A stretch of DNA of 64,000 nt, from contig CM066032.1 of assembly GCA_033557465.1 (NCBI GenBank), positions 52,860,955 to 52,924,954 on the forward strand. The letters run 5' to 3'. The stretch comes from Ichthyophis bannanicus (Eukaryota; Chordata; Amphibia; Gymnophiona; Ichthyophiidae). The notes under the pieces were generated by a model that searched no databases, was not told the origin of the DNA, and saw only the letters and a list, made by a program, of their open reading frames with translations. The translations under genes and the position numbers were made by a program. Shown piece after piece: positions 43,996 to 54,145 of the stretch. How positions within the stretch are numbered: the stretch's first letter is position 1; the number at the start of each line of letters is the position of its first letter.

Positions 43996-44277
43996 GGAGG
44001 AGTGGCCTAGTGGTTGGGGCAAGGTACTACAGGCCGGAAGGTCGGTGGTTCAAATCCCACTAGAGGACAGCAACCTTGGACCGGAAGGATTGGGGTTTCT
44101 AGTCCCGCAGGTGCTCCTTGTGGTCTTGGGCAAGCCACTTAACCCTCCATTGCCCATGTTCCCTGTAAGTATTAGTGTATGTGTCTCATATCCCCTCGTG
44201 TTAAATGTATCCCCCAACCGCTTTGACCCGGTGAAAAGCGGGATATAAATGCAGCTAAATAAAATAAATAAATAAAA
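43996..44277 (+). repeat. SINE with L2-like 3' tail, in Penelope-like RT
   Basis: Box A-like AGTGGCCTAGTGGTTGGGG and box B GGTTCAAATCCC are followed by a GGGCAAGCCACTTAACC core and a 3' end AAAGCGGGATATAAATGC plus (AATAAAT)n, similar to the L2 3' terminus. Confidence 0.85.
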
Positions 44278-44637
44278 TTAATTTCCTCCACTACCAAAGT
44301 TTTCATAACAGCTCCTTAAAAAATAATTTGCCCATTAGCCATTTCCTTAGGATTAGACGTGTGTGCACCAACAATGAAGATTTTGAAATCAATGCACACG
44401 ATCTGAAGGATTGTTTTCTTGAGAAAGGTTACCCTAAGCAATGTGTAAATAAAGCATATCTAAGGGCCTCCACTACAGAACAAAAATCACTCCTTACTAA
44501 AAGGATTAAAGCCAAGAGAGTTAGATTTGTTTGCCCACTCCTTTTTTCCACTTTTCCAGACAGATCTCTCAAATAATTAGAGAGGAATGGCACATTCTTA
44601 AAATAATGCCTGCCTTTGCAGATCAGGAGCTCACAAT

Positions 44638-44862
44638 AATATTTATTTATTTAACAGGTTTTATATACCGCTTTATCATTTCAATCAAAGTGGTCTACAT
44701 TGAAACTTAGTAATGTACATTAAACAGGGACATTGATAACTTGGATTTTTCTGAGGCAATGGAGGGTTAAGTGACTTGCCCAAGGCCACAAGAAGTGCTA
44801 GTGGGAATTGAACCCTGGTCTCTGGGTTCCCAAGCCAGTGCTCTTAACCATTAGGCTCAGCC
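44638..44862 (-). repeat. SINE with L2-like 3' tail, antisense
   Basis: On the minus strand the head (GGTTAAGAGCACTGG, then GGTTCAATTCCC) and the AAGTCACTTAACCCTCC core are followed by a 3' end that reads, on the plus strand, TATTTATTTAACAG and TATACCGCTTTATC, matching the L2 tail at 37,950-37,990. Confidence 0.87.
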
Positions 44863-45013
44863 TTACCCATTCTGCACTGCAAGTCTCCCAGCTGGGGACA
44901 TTTTAAATGTGGATCATGTTCCGAGTGCCCCCATGCCATTACTACCAAAAATGAGTTTATATACCCATGTACTAGGATGCGGTTCCCCTTGTCCACATTC
45001 ACTAACTGTAGCA

Positions 45014-47973
45014 TAGAAAACATAATATAGATGAGGGGTGTCCGATATTAAAGGTACAGGCCAAAATTACACTAACATTTGTATTTTAAATACCTTTATG
45101 GAAATGGGTAACAGGGGTAACATATGGAAAGCAGTGTGTATTAATGCCCGTAGCATGGGAAATAAGATCCCTGAAGTTGAAGCTTTGGTGGGAGTGGCTG
45201 ACTTGGATTTAGTAGCAGTTACAGAAACATGGTTCACAGAAAACCATGACTGGGATGTAACTATACCTGGCTATACTTTATTCAGAAAGGACAGGGTAGG
45301 AAGAAGGGGAGGAGGAGTGGCACTATATGTAAAAACTACTATTAAAGCTTTGGAATTACAGAGCTTAAAAGGGAGAGAGGAGGCATTGTGGGTTAAACTA
45401 GAAAGAGGGAAAGAGAAATCTATTTGCATTGGTGTGATATACATACCTCCCTCACAAGAGGAAGAGGTGGACAGAGAGTTAATTGAAGACATACGCAGCA
45501 TTGCTAGGAAATGGGAAGTGCTACTGCTAGGAGATTTCAATATGCCAGATGTTGATTGGCACATTCCTGCTGCAGTATCATCTAGAAGTAAGGAGATCCT
45601 GGATTCGCTACAGGGAGAACTATTCAGGCAATTGGTAACAGACCCCACACGTGAAGGGGCAGTACTGGACTTGGTGCTTACCAATGGTGAAAGTGTTTCT
45701 GATGTTGTAGTGGGAGATCATTTTGCATCCAGTGATCACCAGATGGTGTGGTTCAGTATTAGGACTAGGGCTGTTAGAATCCATTCCAAGGTGAAGATCT
45801 TAGACTTTAGGAAGACTAACTTTGCGAAGATGGGCCAATACCTCAGGGAGTCGTTAGTGGGATGGGAACAGCTGGGGGATGTAGAAAAACAGTGGGCAAA
45901 ACTGAAAGGGGGTATTTTAAAGGCAACAAACCTTTTTGTTAAAATGGTAAGTAAAGGCAAAAGGAACAGGAGACCGCTATGGTTTTCGAAGGAAGTAGCT
46001 GAAAAAGTGAAGAAAAAGAGGGAGGCCTTCATGAAATACAAGAGATCACAGAGAGAGGAAGACAGGCATCTGTATTTGGAAAAACTTAGAGAAGCTAGCA
46101 AAGTAGTCAAGAAGGCAAAGATTCAAAAGGAGGAGGAAATAGCCAATGCAATAAAATGGGGGGATAAGACATTTTTCAGATATATTAGTGAGAAGAGGAA
46201 GGGCAAAAGTGGTATTGTCAGACTCAAGGGTGCAGAGGGGGAATATGTAGAAGCTGATAAGGATAAAGCGGAATTGCTTAACAAATATTTTTGTTCTGTG
46301 TTCACAGATGAAGAACCAGGAGCAGGACCTCAGAAAACACCCACAAATAAGAACAGAAGCGAGGGACATCTTGAACAATTTTCAGAAGACTGTGTTCGTG
46401 AGAAACTAGCTCAACTTAAAGTAGACAAAGCGATGGGACCGGATGGGGTACACCCTAGAATACCTAGGGAACTTGGGGACGTTCTAGCAACTCCACTGAC
46501 TGACCTTTTCAATGCCTCGTTGGAGTCGGGAGTGGTGCCAAAGGACTGGAGAGAGGCTCATGTGGTGCCTTTACACAAAAGCGGAAGTAAGGATGTGGTT
46601 GAAAACTACAGGCTGGTTAGTTTAACTTCAGTGGTGAGTAAATTATTGGAAATGCTGCTGAAAGAGAAAATAGTGAGGTTTCTGGAGTCCGGCGTATTAC
46701 AGGATCCGAGGCAGCATGGATTCACCAGAGGCAGGTCTTGTCAGACAAATCTGATTGATTTCTTTGACTGGGTGACCAGGGAGTTGGACCAAGGGAGAGC
46801 TCTAGATGTGGTGTATTTAGATTTCAGTAAAGCCTTTGATACTGTTCCTCACAGGCGACTTATAAACAAACTGAGCACCCTAGGGATGGACCCTAAAGTT
46901 ACTGCTTGGGTTAGAAATTGGTTGGGTGGGAGGCGACAAAGAGTACAAGTAAATGGAGCTCACTCTGAGGAGAAGGATGTTACCAGTGGTGTGCCCCAGG
47001 GATCTGTCCTTGGTCTGATTCTTTTTAACATCTTTGTTAGTGATATAGCGGAAGGGCTGTCGGGTAAGGTTTGCCTCTTTGCGGATGATACCAAAATCTG
47101 CAATAGAGTAGACACCCAGGAAGGTGTAGATAACATGAGGAGGGATCTAGCTAAGCTTGAAGAATGGTCTAGAATTTGGCAGCTGGGATTTAATGTTAAA
47201 AAATGTAAGGTCATGCATTTGGGCTGCAGCAATCCAAGGGAGCAATACAGTATAGGAGGTGAAGTACTTTTGTCCACTAAAGAAGAGCGGGACCTAGGCG
47301 TGGTTGTGTCTGATGATCTTAAAGTAGCTAAACAGGTAGAAAAGGCGATGGCAAAAGCTAGAAGGATGCTTGGGTGCATACGGAGAGGAATGGCTAGCAG
47401 AAAAAAGGAGGTGATAATGCCTCTGTATAAGTCTTTGGTGCGACCTCATTTGGAGTATGGAGTGCAATTCTGGATACCGCTCCTTCAAAAGGATGTGAAC
47501 AGGATGGAGTCGGTGCAGAGGGTTGCTACTAAAATGATTAATGGGCTTCATTATATAGCATATGAGGACAGACTTAAGGATCTTAATATGTACACCTTAG
47601 AGGAAAGGCGGGATAGAGGTGATATGATTGAGATGTTTAAATACCTCCATGGCATAAATGTTCAGGGAGAGAGCCTCTTTCAATTGAAAGCAAGTTCTGC
47701 TACGAGGGGACATGGGATGAGGGTGAAGGGAGATAGATTCAGGAGTGATATGCGGAAATATTTCTTTACGGAAAGAGTAGTGGATCCGTGGAATAGTCTC
47801 CCAGTGGAGGTGGTAGAGATGAGGACAGTAACTGAATTCAAAAAAGCATGGGACCAACACAGAGGATCTCTAAAGGTAAAAAGTGGACTGTTGTAGTTGT
47901 TATGGAAGGACAGACTAGATGGGCCTTGTGGTCTTTTTCTGTCATCATGTTTCTATGTTTCTATGTTTCTAAG
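45014..47973 (+). mobile_element. CR1 LINE (family A) with open ORF2
   Basis: The copy is 5' truncated at or just before the start of ORF2 (it lacks ORF1, present in another family A copy at 54.1-55.0 kb) but 3' complete. The 3' UTR is short and the tail is (TTTCTATG)n at 47,950-47,973, as in CR1. It lies between a Penelope-like remnant and a DIRS remnant. Homology to the other family A copies begins near 45,083. Confidence 0.92.
45038..47896 (+). CDS. CR1 ORF2 (endonuclease-reverse transcriptase)
   Basis: The frame of 952 codons has no internal stop. Homology to other family A copies begins at LNTFMEMG, so the ATG near 45,098 is a more natural start than the one at 45,038. EN (about residues 20-240) has CINARSMGNKI, TETWFTENHDWD, RRGGGVALYV, LLLGDFNMPDVDW and SSDHQMVWFS. 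A basic linker follows. RT (about 420-740) has DKAMGPDGVHPR, VPLHKSG, YLDFSKAFDTVPHRRL, GVPQGSVLGLILF and LFADDTKIC. The C-terminal CR1 block (LEERRDRGDMIEMFKYL, GDRFRSDMRKYFFTERVVDP) completes it. All catalytic residues appear present. Full-length function would need ORF1 in trans and a promoter. Confidence 0.93.
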   Translation: MSDIKGTGQNYTNICILNTFMEMGNRGNIWKAVCINARSMGNKIPEVEALVGVADLDLVAVTETWFTENHDWDVTIPGYTLFRKDRVGRRGGGVALYVKTTIKALELQSLKGREEALWVKLERGKEKSICIGVIYIPPSQEEEVDRELIEDIRSIARKWEVLLLGDFNMPDVDWHIPAAVSSRSKEILDSLQGELFRQLVTDPTREGAVLDLVLTNGESVSDVVVGDHFASSDHQMVWFSIRTRAVRIHSKVKILDFRKTNFAKMGQYLRESLVGWEQLGDVEKQWAKLKGGILKATNLFVKMVSKGKRNRRPLWFSKEVAEKVKKKREAFMKYKRSQREEDRHLYLEKLREASKVVKKAKIQKEEEIANAIKWGDKTFFRYISEKRKGKSGIVRLKGAEGEYVEADKDKAELLNKYFCSVFTDEEPGAGPQKTPTNKNRSEGHLEQFSEDCVREKLAQLKVDKAMGPDGVHPRIPRELGDVLATPLTDLFNASLESGVVPKDWREAHVVPLHKSGSKDVVENYRLVSLTSVVSKLLEMLLKEKIVRFLESGVLQDPRQHGFTRGRSCQTNLIDFFDWVTRELDQGRALDVVYLDFSKAFDTVPHRRLINKLSTLGMDPKVTAWVRNWLGGRRQRVQVNGAHSEEKDVTSGVPQGSVLGLILFNIFVSDIAEGLSGKVCLFADDTKICNRVDTQEGVDNMRRDLAKLEEWSRIWQLGFNVKKCKVMHLGCSNPREQYSIGGEVLLSTKEERDLGVVVSDDLKVAKQVEKAMAKARRMLGCIRRGMASRKKEVIMPLYKSLVRPHLEYGVQFWIPLLQKDVNRMESVQRVATKMINGLHYIAYEDRLKDLNMYTLEERRDRGDMIEMFKYLHGINVQGESLFQLKASSATRGHGMRVKGDRFRSDMRKYFFTERVVDPWNSLPVEVVEMRTVTEFKKAWDQHRGSLKVKSGLL

Positions 47974-47974
47974 C

Positions 47975-48371
47975 CCCAAGGTACTCCAGGATCTGGGAAA
48001 GAATAAAGCTGCTCATGAGATAATTAAACATCAAATTCAGCCTTTCTAGCCAGTGAATCAGCAGGGCTGTATTTTCCTTGGACTTCTCTAAGGAGAATGA
48101 ACAAATCAGCCAGTCACCAAAGTAGTGGTAAAACTGGATTCCTTGCTTGTGCTGGGACGCCACCATCATGACCTTGTAATAGGAAGAAGGTGCCATTGTC
48201 AGGCTAAAAGGTAGAGCTCAGAACTGGAAATGATGGTCCACAACACCGAAGCAGAGAAATCGCTGGAGTTGCTTCTGGATAGGAACATGAAACTATGCTT
48301 CAGCAATATCCTGGGAGTTTAGAAACTCCCCTTGTTGGACTGACAAAAAGACCAACCTGATTGTCTCCATG
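47975..48371 (-). pseudogene. DIRS-type reverse transcriptase remnant
   Basis: The minus strand reads AEA-stop-FHVPIQKQLQRFLCF, then ALPFSLTMAP, FYHYFGDWLICS (the catalytic Asp-Asp reads Gly-Asp) and LSQILEYLGA. This matches the palm of a DIRS/Ty3-like RT. Stops and the lost Asp show it is dead. The minisatellite adjoins on its 5' side. Confidence 0.75.
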
Positions 48372-49237
48372 TAGAAATGAAGGACTTGGAGTTTGGCAGT
48401 GACCACCCTTGAACCTCATGAAGTAGATGAAATAACGCTCCTGGTACTGCTCTGCAGAGGGCATGGGTAGAAATGAGGGACTTGGAGTTTGGCAGTGACC
48501 ACCCTTGAACCTCATGAAGTAGATGAAATAACACTCCTGGTACTGCTCTGCAGAGGGCATGGGTAGAAATGAGGGACTTGGAGTTTGGCAGTGTCCATCC
48601 TTGAACCTCATGAAGTAGATGAACTAGTGCTCCTGGTACTGCTCTGCAGAGGGCATGGGTAGAAATGAGGGACTTGGAGTTTGGCAGTGTCCACCCTTGA
48701 ACCTCATGAAGTAGATGAAATAACGCTCCTGGTACTGCTCTGTAGAGGGCATGGGTAGAAATGAGGGACTTGGAGTTTGACAGTGTCCACCCTTGAACCT
48801 CATGAAGTAGATGAACTAGTGCTCCTGGTACTGCTCTGCAGAGTGCATGGGTGGAAATGAGGGACTTGGAGTTGGCAGTGTCCACCCTTGAACCTCATGA
48901 AGTAGATGAACTAGTGCTCCTGGTACTGCTCTGCAGAGTGCATGGGTGGAAATGAGGGACTTGGAGTTGGCAGTGTCCACCCTTGAACCTCATGAAGTAG
49001 ATGAACTAGTGCTCCTGGTACTGCTCTGCAGAGGGCATGGATAGAAATGAGGGACTTGGAGTTTGGTAGTGACCACCCTTGAACCTCATGAAGTAGATGA
49101 AATAACGCTCCTGGTACTGCTCGGCAGAGGGCATGGATAGAAATGAGGGACTTGGAGTTGGCAGTGTCCACCCTTGAACCTCATGAAGTAGATGAACTAG
49201 TGCTCCTGGTACTGCTCTGCAGAGGGCATGGATAGAA
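48372..49237. repeat. 96/97-bp minisatellite, about nine copies
   Basis: The unit begins GTAGAAATGAGGGACTTGG and contains CACCCTTGAACCTCATGAAG and CTCCTGGTACTGCTCTGC. Copies alternate between GAAATAACGCTCC and GAACTAGTGCTCC variants. Some units lack one T in GGAGTTTGG, giving 96 instead of 97 bp. Where units keep frame, minus-strand frames of 86-188 codons appear. They are repeat by-products. The array directly follows the DIRS remnant and may have grown from its coding sequence. Confidence 0.92.
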
Positions 49238-49925
49238 TCGCAGAAGACACTATAGAGTTTCTTTGACCACCAACCACTTTAGCGGGGATTTGCAGGGAGA
49301 CTCTATAAAAGTTTCCTGAAGAGGTTCTGCAAACTACAGCGCGTAACCCTGCCTAAGCACCTTGAGAACCCCTTGGTCTAATGTGATATTTGTTCACTCT
49401 GAGAGACAGCCGGAACTACCCCCCAAGTTGCCGTACCCCAGAAGGGATCTGCCAGATCATATTACTGGCTCTGGAGGGAACCACAGCTGAGTCTCAGGAA
49501 GACTGAGAGCTCCAAAAGGGCTGACTCTTCTTGAACTCTTAGGATGAATAGGCCCTACTCAAATTCCCAACAGTCTGAGGGCATCTCCGTGATCCACACA
49601 AGGCCCAGCTAGAGGCACTCCTAATTCCCCTGGGTCTAACTTCTTGGAGTCTCTGTGGATGAATCTCGCATTTCTCCAGGTCCTTCTCAAAGAGTAACCT
49701 GCCCTTAAAGAGGACATTTTCTCAGCCGTAAGTTGACTGGTGCACATTAAATCAATTTAGCGCATGCTAATAATTTCCTATTAAAATGAATACCTGGTGA
49801 TTCCATCATAGGCTGTTGACAGAGGCTCTTTACACATGATTTTTCAGTGGCAGGACCCAAACTCTGAAGCTCTTTACTACTGGGTCTTAGACAGAAGAGA
49901 AATGTTGTACATTTGTTTCAAGACG
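49238..49925. other. Unassigned
   Basis: No clear coding domain or repeat family is seen. A minus-strand frame at 49,747-49,559 has no known motif. Confidence 0.35.
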
Positions 49926-51884
49926 TTAATGACCCCCTAAGGTATTGACCTATCATGGAAAAGTTAGTTTTCCTAAAATCTAAGACCCTCGCTTTTGAAT
50001 GGATTTTAACAGCCCTAGTCCTAATACTGAACCACACCATCTGGTGATCATTGGATGCAAAATGATCTCCCACAATAACATCAGAAACACTTTCACCCAG
50101 CATTGGTAAGCACCAAGTCTAGTTTGGCCCCTTCACTTATGGGTTCTGTTACCAGTTGCCTGAATAGAATTCAGGATCTCCTTACTTCTATATGATACTG
50201 CAGCAGGAATGTGCCAATCAACATCTGGCATATTGAAATCCCCTATTAGTAGCATGTCCTCTTTCCTAGCAATGCTGCGTTTGTCTTCAATTAACTCTCC
50301 ATCCACCTCTTCCTCCTGTAAGGGAGGTCTGTTTATCACACCAATGCAAATAGATTTCTCTTTCCCTCTTTCTAGTTTAACCCACAGTGCCTCCTCTCTC
50401 CCTTTTAAGCTCTGTAGTTCCAAAACTTTAATATTATTTTTTACATATTGTGATGCTCCTCCTCCCCTTCTTCCTACCCTGTCCTTTCTGAATAAAGTAT
50501 AGCCTGGTATAGTTACATCCCAGTCATGGTTTTCTGTGAACCATATTTCTGTAACTGCCACTGAATCCAAGTCAGCCTATGCCATTAAAGCTTTAACATC
50601 TGCAATCTTATTTCTGATGCTAGGGACATTTATACACACCACTTTCCATATGTTGCCCCTTTTACCCATTTCCATAAAGGTATTTAATGTTTCACTTACC
50701 TGGAGGCTTTCTTCACCCATACTCAATGAATCTAGTTTAAAGTCCTCTTTAGTAGATAGCCAGTCTGCTACTGAAGACACGTCAACGTTTGCTTTCCTGA
50801 CTACTTTGCTAGCCTCTCTAAGTTTTTCCAAATATTGATGCCTGTCTTCCTCTCTCCGTGATCTCTTGTATTTTATGAAGGCCTCCCTCATTTTCTTCAC
50901 TTTTTCAGCTACTTCTTTCGAAAACTATAGCGGTCTCCCTTTCCTTTTACTTTTACCATTTTAACAAAAAGGTTGGTTGCCCTTAAAATATCCCCTTTCA
51001 TTTTTGCCCACTGTTTTTCTACATCCCCCAGCTGTACCCATCCCACGAACGACTCCATGAGGTATTGACCCATCATGGAAAAATTAGTTTTCCTAAAATC
51101 TAAGACCCTCGCTTTTGAATGGATTTTAACAGCCCTAGTCCTAATACTGAACCACACCATCTGGTGATCACTGGATACAAAATGATCTCCCACTATAACA
51201 TCAGAAACACTTTCACCCATCATTGGTAAGCACCAAGTCTAGTTTGGCCCCTTCACGTGTTGGTTCTGTTACCATTTGCCTGAATAGTTCTCCCTATAGA
51301 GAGTCCAGAATCGCCTAGATGATACTGCAGCAGGAATGTGCCAATCAACATCTGGCATATTGAAATCCCCTATTAGTAGTACGTCCTCTTTCCTAGCAAT
51401 GCTGTGTATGTCTTCAATTAATTCTCTGTCCATCTCTTCCTCTTGTAAGAGAGGTCTGTATATCACACCAATGCAAATAGATTTCTCTTTCCTTCTTTCT
51501 AGTTTAACCCACAGTGCCACCTCTCTCCCTTTTAAGCTCTATAGTTCCAAAACGTTAATATTATTTTTTACATATAGTGCCACTCCTCCTCCCCTTCTTC
51601 TTACCCTGTCCTTTCTGAATAAAGTATAGCCTGGTATAGTTACATCCCAGTCATGGTTTTCTGTGAACCATGTTTTTGTAACTGCCACTAAATCCAAGTC
51701 AGCCACTCCCACCAAAGCTTCAACATCAGGGATCTTATTTCCCATGCTACGGGCATTTATTCACACCACTTTTCCTTTTACCCATTTCCATAAAGATATT
51801 TAATGTTTCACTTACCTGGAGGCTTTCTTCACCCATCCCCAATGAATCTAGTTTAAAGCCCTCTTCAGTAGATTAGCCAGTCTA
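49926..51884 (-). pseudogene. CR1 family A ORF2 N-terminus, tandemly duplicated
   Basis: Two head-to-tail copies of the same spacer-EN segment are seen, about 1,120 bp apart: matching points are 50,067 and 51,186 (the block containing GGTGAAAGTGTTTCTGATGT on the minus strand) and 49,930 and 51,052. Copy 1 (51,884-50,786) reads EN in frames 51,745-51,539, 51,520-51,269 and 51,223-50,909. Copy 2 (about 50,785-49,926) reads spacer plus EN in 50,900-50,577, 50,570-50,133 and 50,103-49,926. The junction lies at about 50,786, where the linker (EASKVVRKAN) runs into spacer sequence (VADWLSTKED). Both copies have frameshifts. RT is absent. Confidence 0.87.
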
Positions 51885-52089
51885 CTATTTATTTTTATTT
51901 ATTTGGTTTTATATACTGTGCTATTTTAAATCAGTGCAGTTTACAGTATAACAGCTTAATACATAGAACAGCTTTAGAGCAGGTTTACATTGGACAGTAA
52001 CATAACAGAGCTTAACAATTAGAATAATACAACAGTAGTCTTCATAGCAGAGTGATCATAGGTTTAAGACACCCATAGCAGTAAACTAT

Positions 52090-52338
52090 CTACAAACAGT
52101 AAGAGGAGAGTGGTATCGGGCTCTGGAGGGAAGCGAGGCAGTAGTGGGCTATGTTACAAAGTATTGCTGGAAGAGATGTGGTTTTTATTGTTTTTCTAAA
52201 GGAGGAAAGGCCAGTAATAGTACGAATTGGAGCTGGGAGGGAGTTCCAGAGCAGAGGGGCAAATAAGGTGAAAGCTCTATGTCTAATATATTGGGAGGTT
52301 TTACTAGCCAGAGTGGGAATGGCAAGGGTATTTGCCAT
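52090..52338 (-). pseudogene. L2-type ORF2 C-terminus
   Basis: The frame reads YIRHRAFTLFAPLLWNSLPA and GLSSFRKTIKT, the C-terminal block of L2-type ORF2. Confidence 0.8.
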
Positions 52339-52734
52339 ATTTGTCCTCCTGATTCTGCTGTCAGGAGTCCAATGTAGGAGGTCTTCTAAGGCGGCTGCAG
52401 AGAGCTGGTGGAGGATTTTGAATGAGATAAGGAAGGCTTTGTACTTGAGGCGAGCGACTATAGGCAGTCAATGAAGCTGCATTAGGAGAGGTGTTACGTG
52501 CTCGTATCTGGTAACGCCGTAGGTGGTTCGTGCAGCAGTATTCATGGCCATTTGTAATGGATGGAGTGTGTGGACAGGAAGGCTGTGTAGAATGATGATG
52601 CCGTTGTCAAAATGAGGCATAATAAGAGCTTGGAAAACAGATTGGAAGTCAGAGAGTTCAAGTAATGGTCGAAGCTGACAGAGGAAATGGATTTTAAGAT
52701 GTTGTTGATGTCCTACTGGATAAATTTACACGGT

Positions 52735-52835
52735 GAAACGTCAAAAATGAACTATATGCCATATCTTCAAAACGAGAGCCAATAAATTTTTTTTAATGTT
52801 ATATTCGTGTTCAGCTCACCAAGATACTACAGATT
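52735..52835. other. AT-rich insert of unknown type
   Basis: About 100 bp unrelated to the flanking L2 sequence, containing AAAACGAGAGCCAATAAA and a T-run. Its style resembles the AT-rich region at 62.85-63.1 kb, but I cannot align them by eye. Confidence 0.3.
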
Positions 52836-52849
52836 AGGGCCTTTTAAAG

Positions 52850-53055
52850 TCAGTAACGATTTCAATGTTGACCAGTGTAAATGCAAAATGCAATGTGTGC
52901 CTTTGAGTCAATGCTGACTCCTGGTGACCCAGAAGCTCCTGGGTTTTCTTGGCAGTGTCACCGGAAGTAGATTGCCAGGCCTTTCTTCCGAGGCAATGGA
53001 GGGTTAAGTGACTTGCCCAAAGCCACAAGGAGTGCTAGTGGGAATAGAACCCTAG
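52850..53055 (-). repeat. SINE, same family as 5,262-5,489
   Basis: On the minus strand the head (GGTTCTATTCCCAC), core (AAGTCACTTAACCCTCC) and 3' end (GACTCAAAGGCACACATTGC) match the SINE at 5.3 kb. Both copies end at a TTTGCAT-type sequence. Confidence 0.87.
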
Positions 53056-53136
53056 TTGTTTGGTGTAAATAGCCTTGGTGATATTGTTAATGTGTGAGTC
53101 CATGTTCAGGTGCTGGTCTAGAATAATGCCTAGATA

Positions 53137-53923
53137 TCAAACCTCACGTTTAGTATTCAGTTCGGCATTCTTGACCTGAAGGGTAGCTGGTGGTATGAAT
53201 GTTGGATCCTTTGAGATGAATAAAACTTCAATCTTTTTGCAGTTCACCCTCAGGTTGTGTGAATTTAACCAGTCGGTAACTGTATTAAAGCAATCAGTGA
53301 TTTTCGTGCAGTTAGGGATGCTTGTAAAGAATGGGGAGTAGAGTAACCCATCATTAGCATAGATGTGGTAGAGTATGCCAAAGGATTGGATGATTGTGCA
53401 AATTGGTTGAATATATAAATTGAAGAATAACACTGATAAGGAGGAGCCTTGCGGAACTCCTTGGGTTTGCTAGTACTTCGATGATGTTTGAGTACCTAAG
53501 CGAACTAGTTGTTGGCAGTCAGTTAGATACGAGCTATACCACTCTAGTGCTAAGTTCTTGATGCCCTTTAGCTGTTGTTGTTCAAGTAGGAGGCTGTGAC
53601 AGACTGTGTCGAAGGCTGAAGCAATATCTAGGAAGATCAAAATGAAGCCTTGTTTTTTTATTCATTCCCTTAACCAGGTTATCAAAAAGTGAAGTGAGCA
53701 AGGTTTGAACACCATGTTGCTGCCGGAAACCATACTGTTGTTGATCCAACGGGGAGTAGGAATCAATGTGGTCTTGGATCTGTTGTTGGACTGTCTTCTC
53801 CAATATCTTAGTCAAGAAGGGGAGGCTAGCTATGGGACGATAGAAATTTGGGTCTTGAGGATCCAATTTATGATTCTTTAGGAGGGGTCTGATGGTAGTG
53901 GTTTTAAGTGGTGATGGAACCAA
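53137..53923 (-). pseudogene. L2-type reverse transcriptase fragments
   Basis: The frame 53,923-53,582 has IRPLLKNHKLDPQDPNFYRP, ASLPFLTKILEKTVQQQIQD and QQYGFRQQHGVQTLL. The frame 53,433-53,137 has the end of the palm (LFFNLYIQPIC and IYANDGLLYSP, where the catalytic Asp-Asp reads Asn-Asp) and NTKREV. The FLDIA block is frameshifted between them. The active site is lost. Confidence 0.87.
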
Positions 53924-54145
53924 GCCTTCAGAGAAAGAGAGTCTGCAATTTTTGAGATATGAGGACTTAATTCAGAACATGCTGATTTGATCCAGTGGGA
54001 GGGGCATGGATCAGCAGGGAAGGTGGTAGAGTTGAGTCCCTTTATTATGTCTTCAATTTTCTCAGCGGAGTATAGTTGGAAGGAATTTAAAGCAAGGATA
54101 TTGGTGCTTTTGCTATAGGAAGTGTCAATGTTGGTATTTCCAATA

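Larger units (their letters stand above)
43297..45013 (+). pseudogene. Penelope-like element reverse transcriptase
   Basis: RT blocks include KRAIGSLLEA, ILDIVSLYTNVP (first Asp), KGVAMGSSMTP near 43,670 in another frame and the YIDDIFLIW catalytic pair near 43,795. Then come SYLDIMIYKRDNGFKINLYC, HFLRIRRVCTNN and a Cys-rich CKSPSWGHFKCGSCSEC block near 44,880. The GIY-YIG endonuclease that normally follows is missing: CR1 sequence starts near 45,014. Stops, a frameshift near 43,640 and two SINE insertions have broken the ORF. The KTFFDLPHF stretch is preceded by a stop. Confidence 0.85.
51885..54145 (-). mobile_element. L2-type LINE inserted in CR1-A
   Basis: This element is 5' truncated at about 54,145 and ends in a TATTTATTTTTATTTATT tail at 51,885. 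Family A CR1 sequence continues on both sides (EN spacer to the left, ORF1 to the right), with GTCTACT/GTCGACT at the junctions as a possible short target duplication. It contains an AT-rich insert (52,735-52,835) and an antisense SINE (52,850-53,055). Confidence 0.85.

Noticed and set aside
43996..44070. tRNA gene
   Set aside because: SINE head followed by the MIR-like core and an L2-like tail.
48319..49171. Secreted or repeat protein encoded by the minisatellite
   Set aside because: Frames exist only because some units are 96 bp; indels between units change the frame and no start context or domain is seen.
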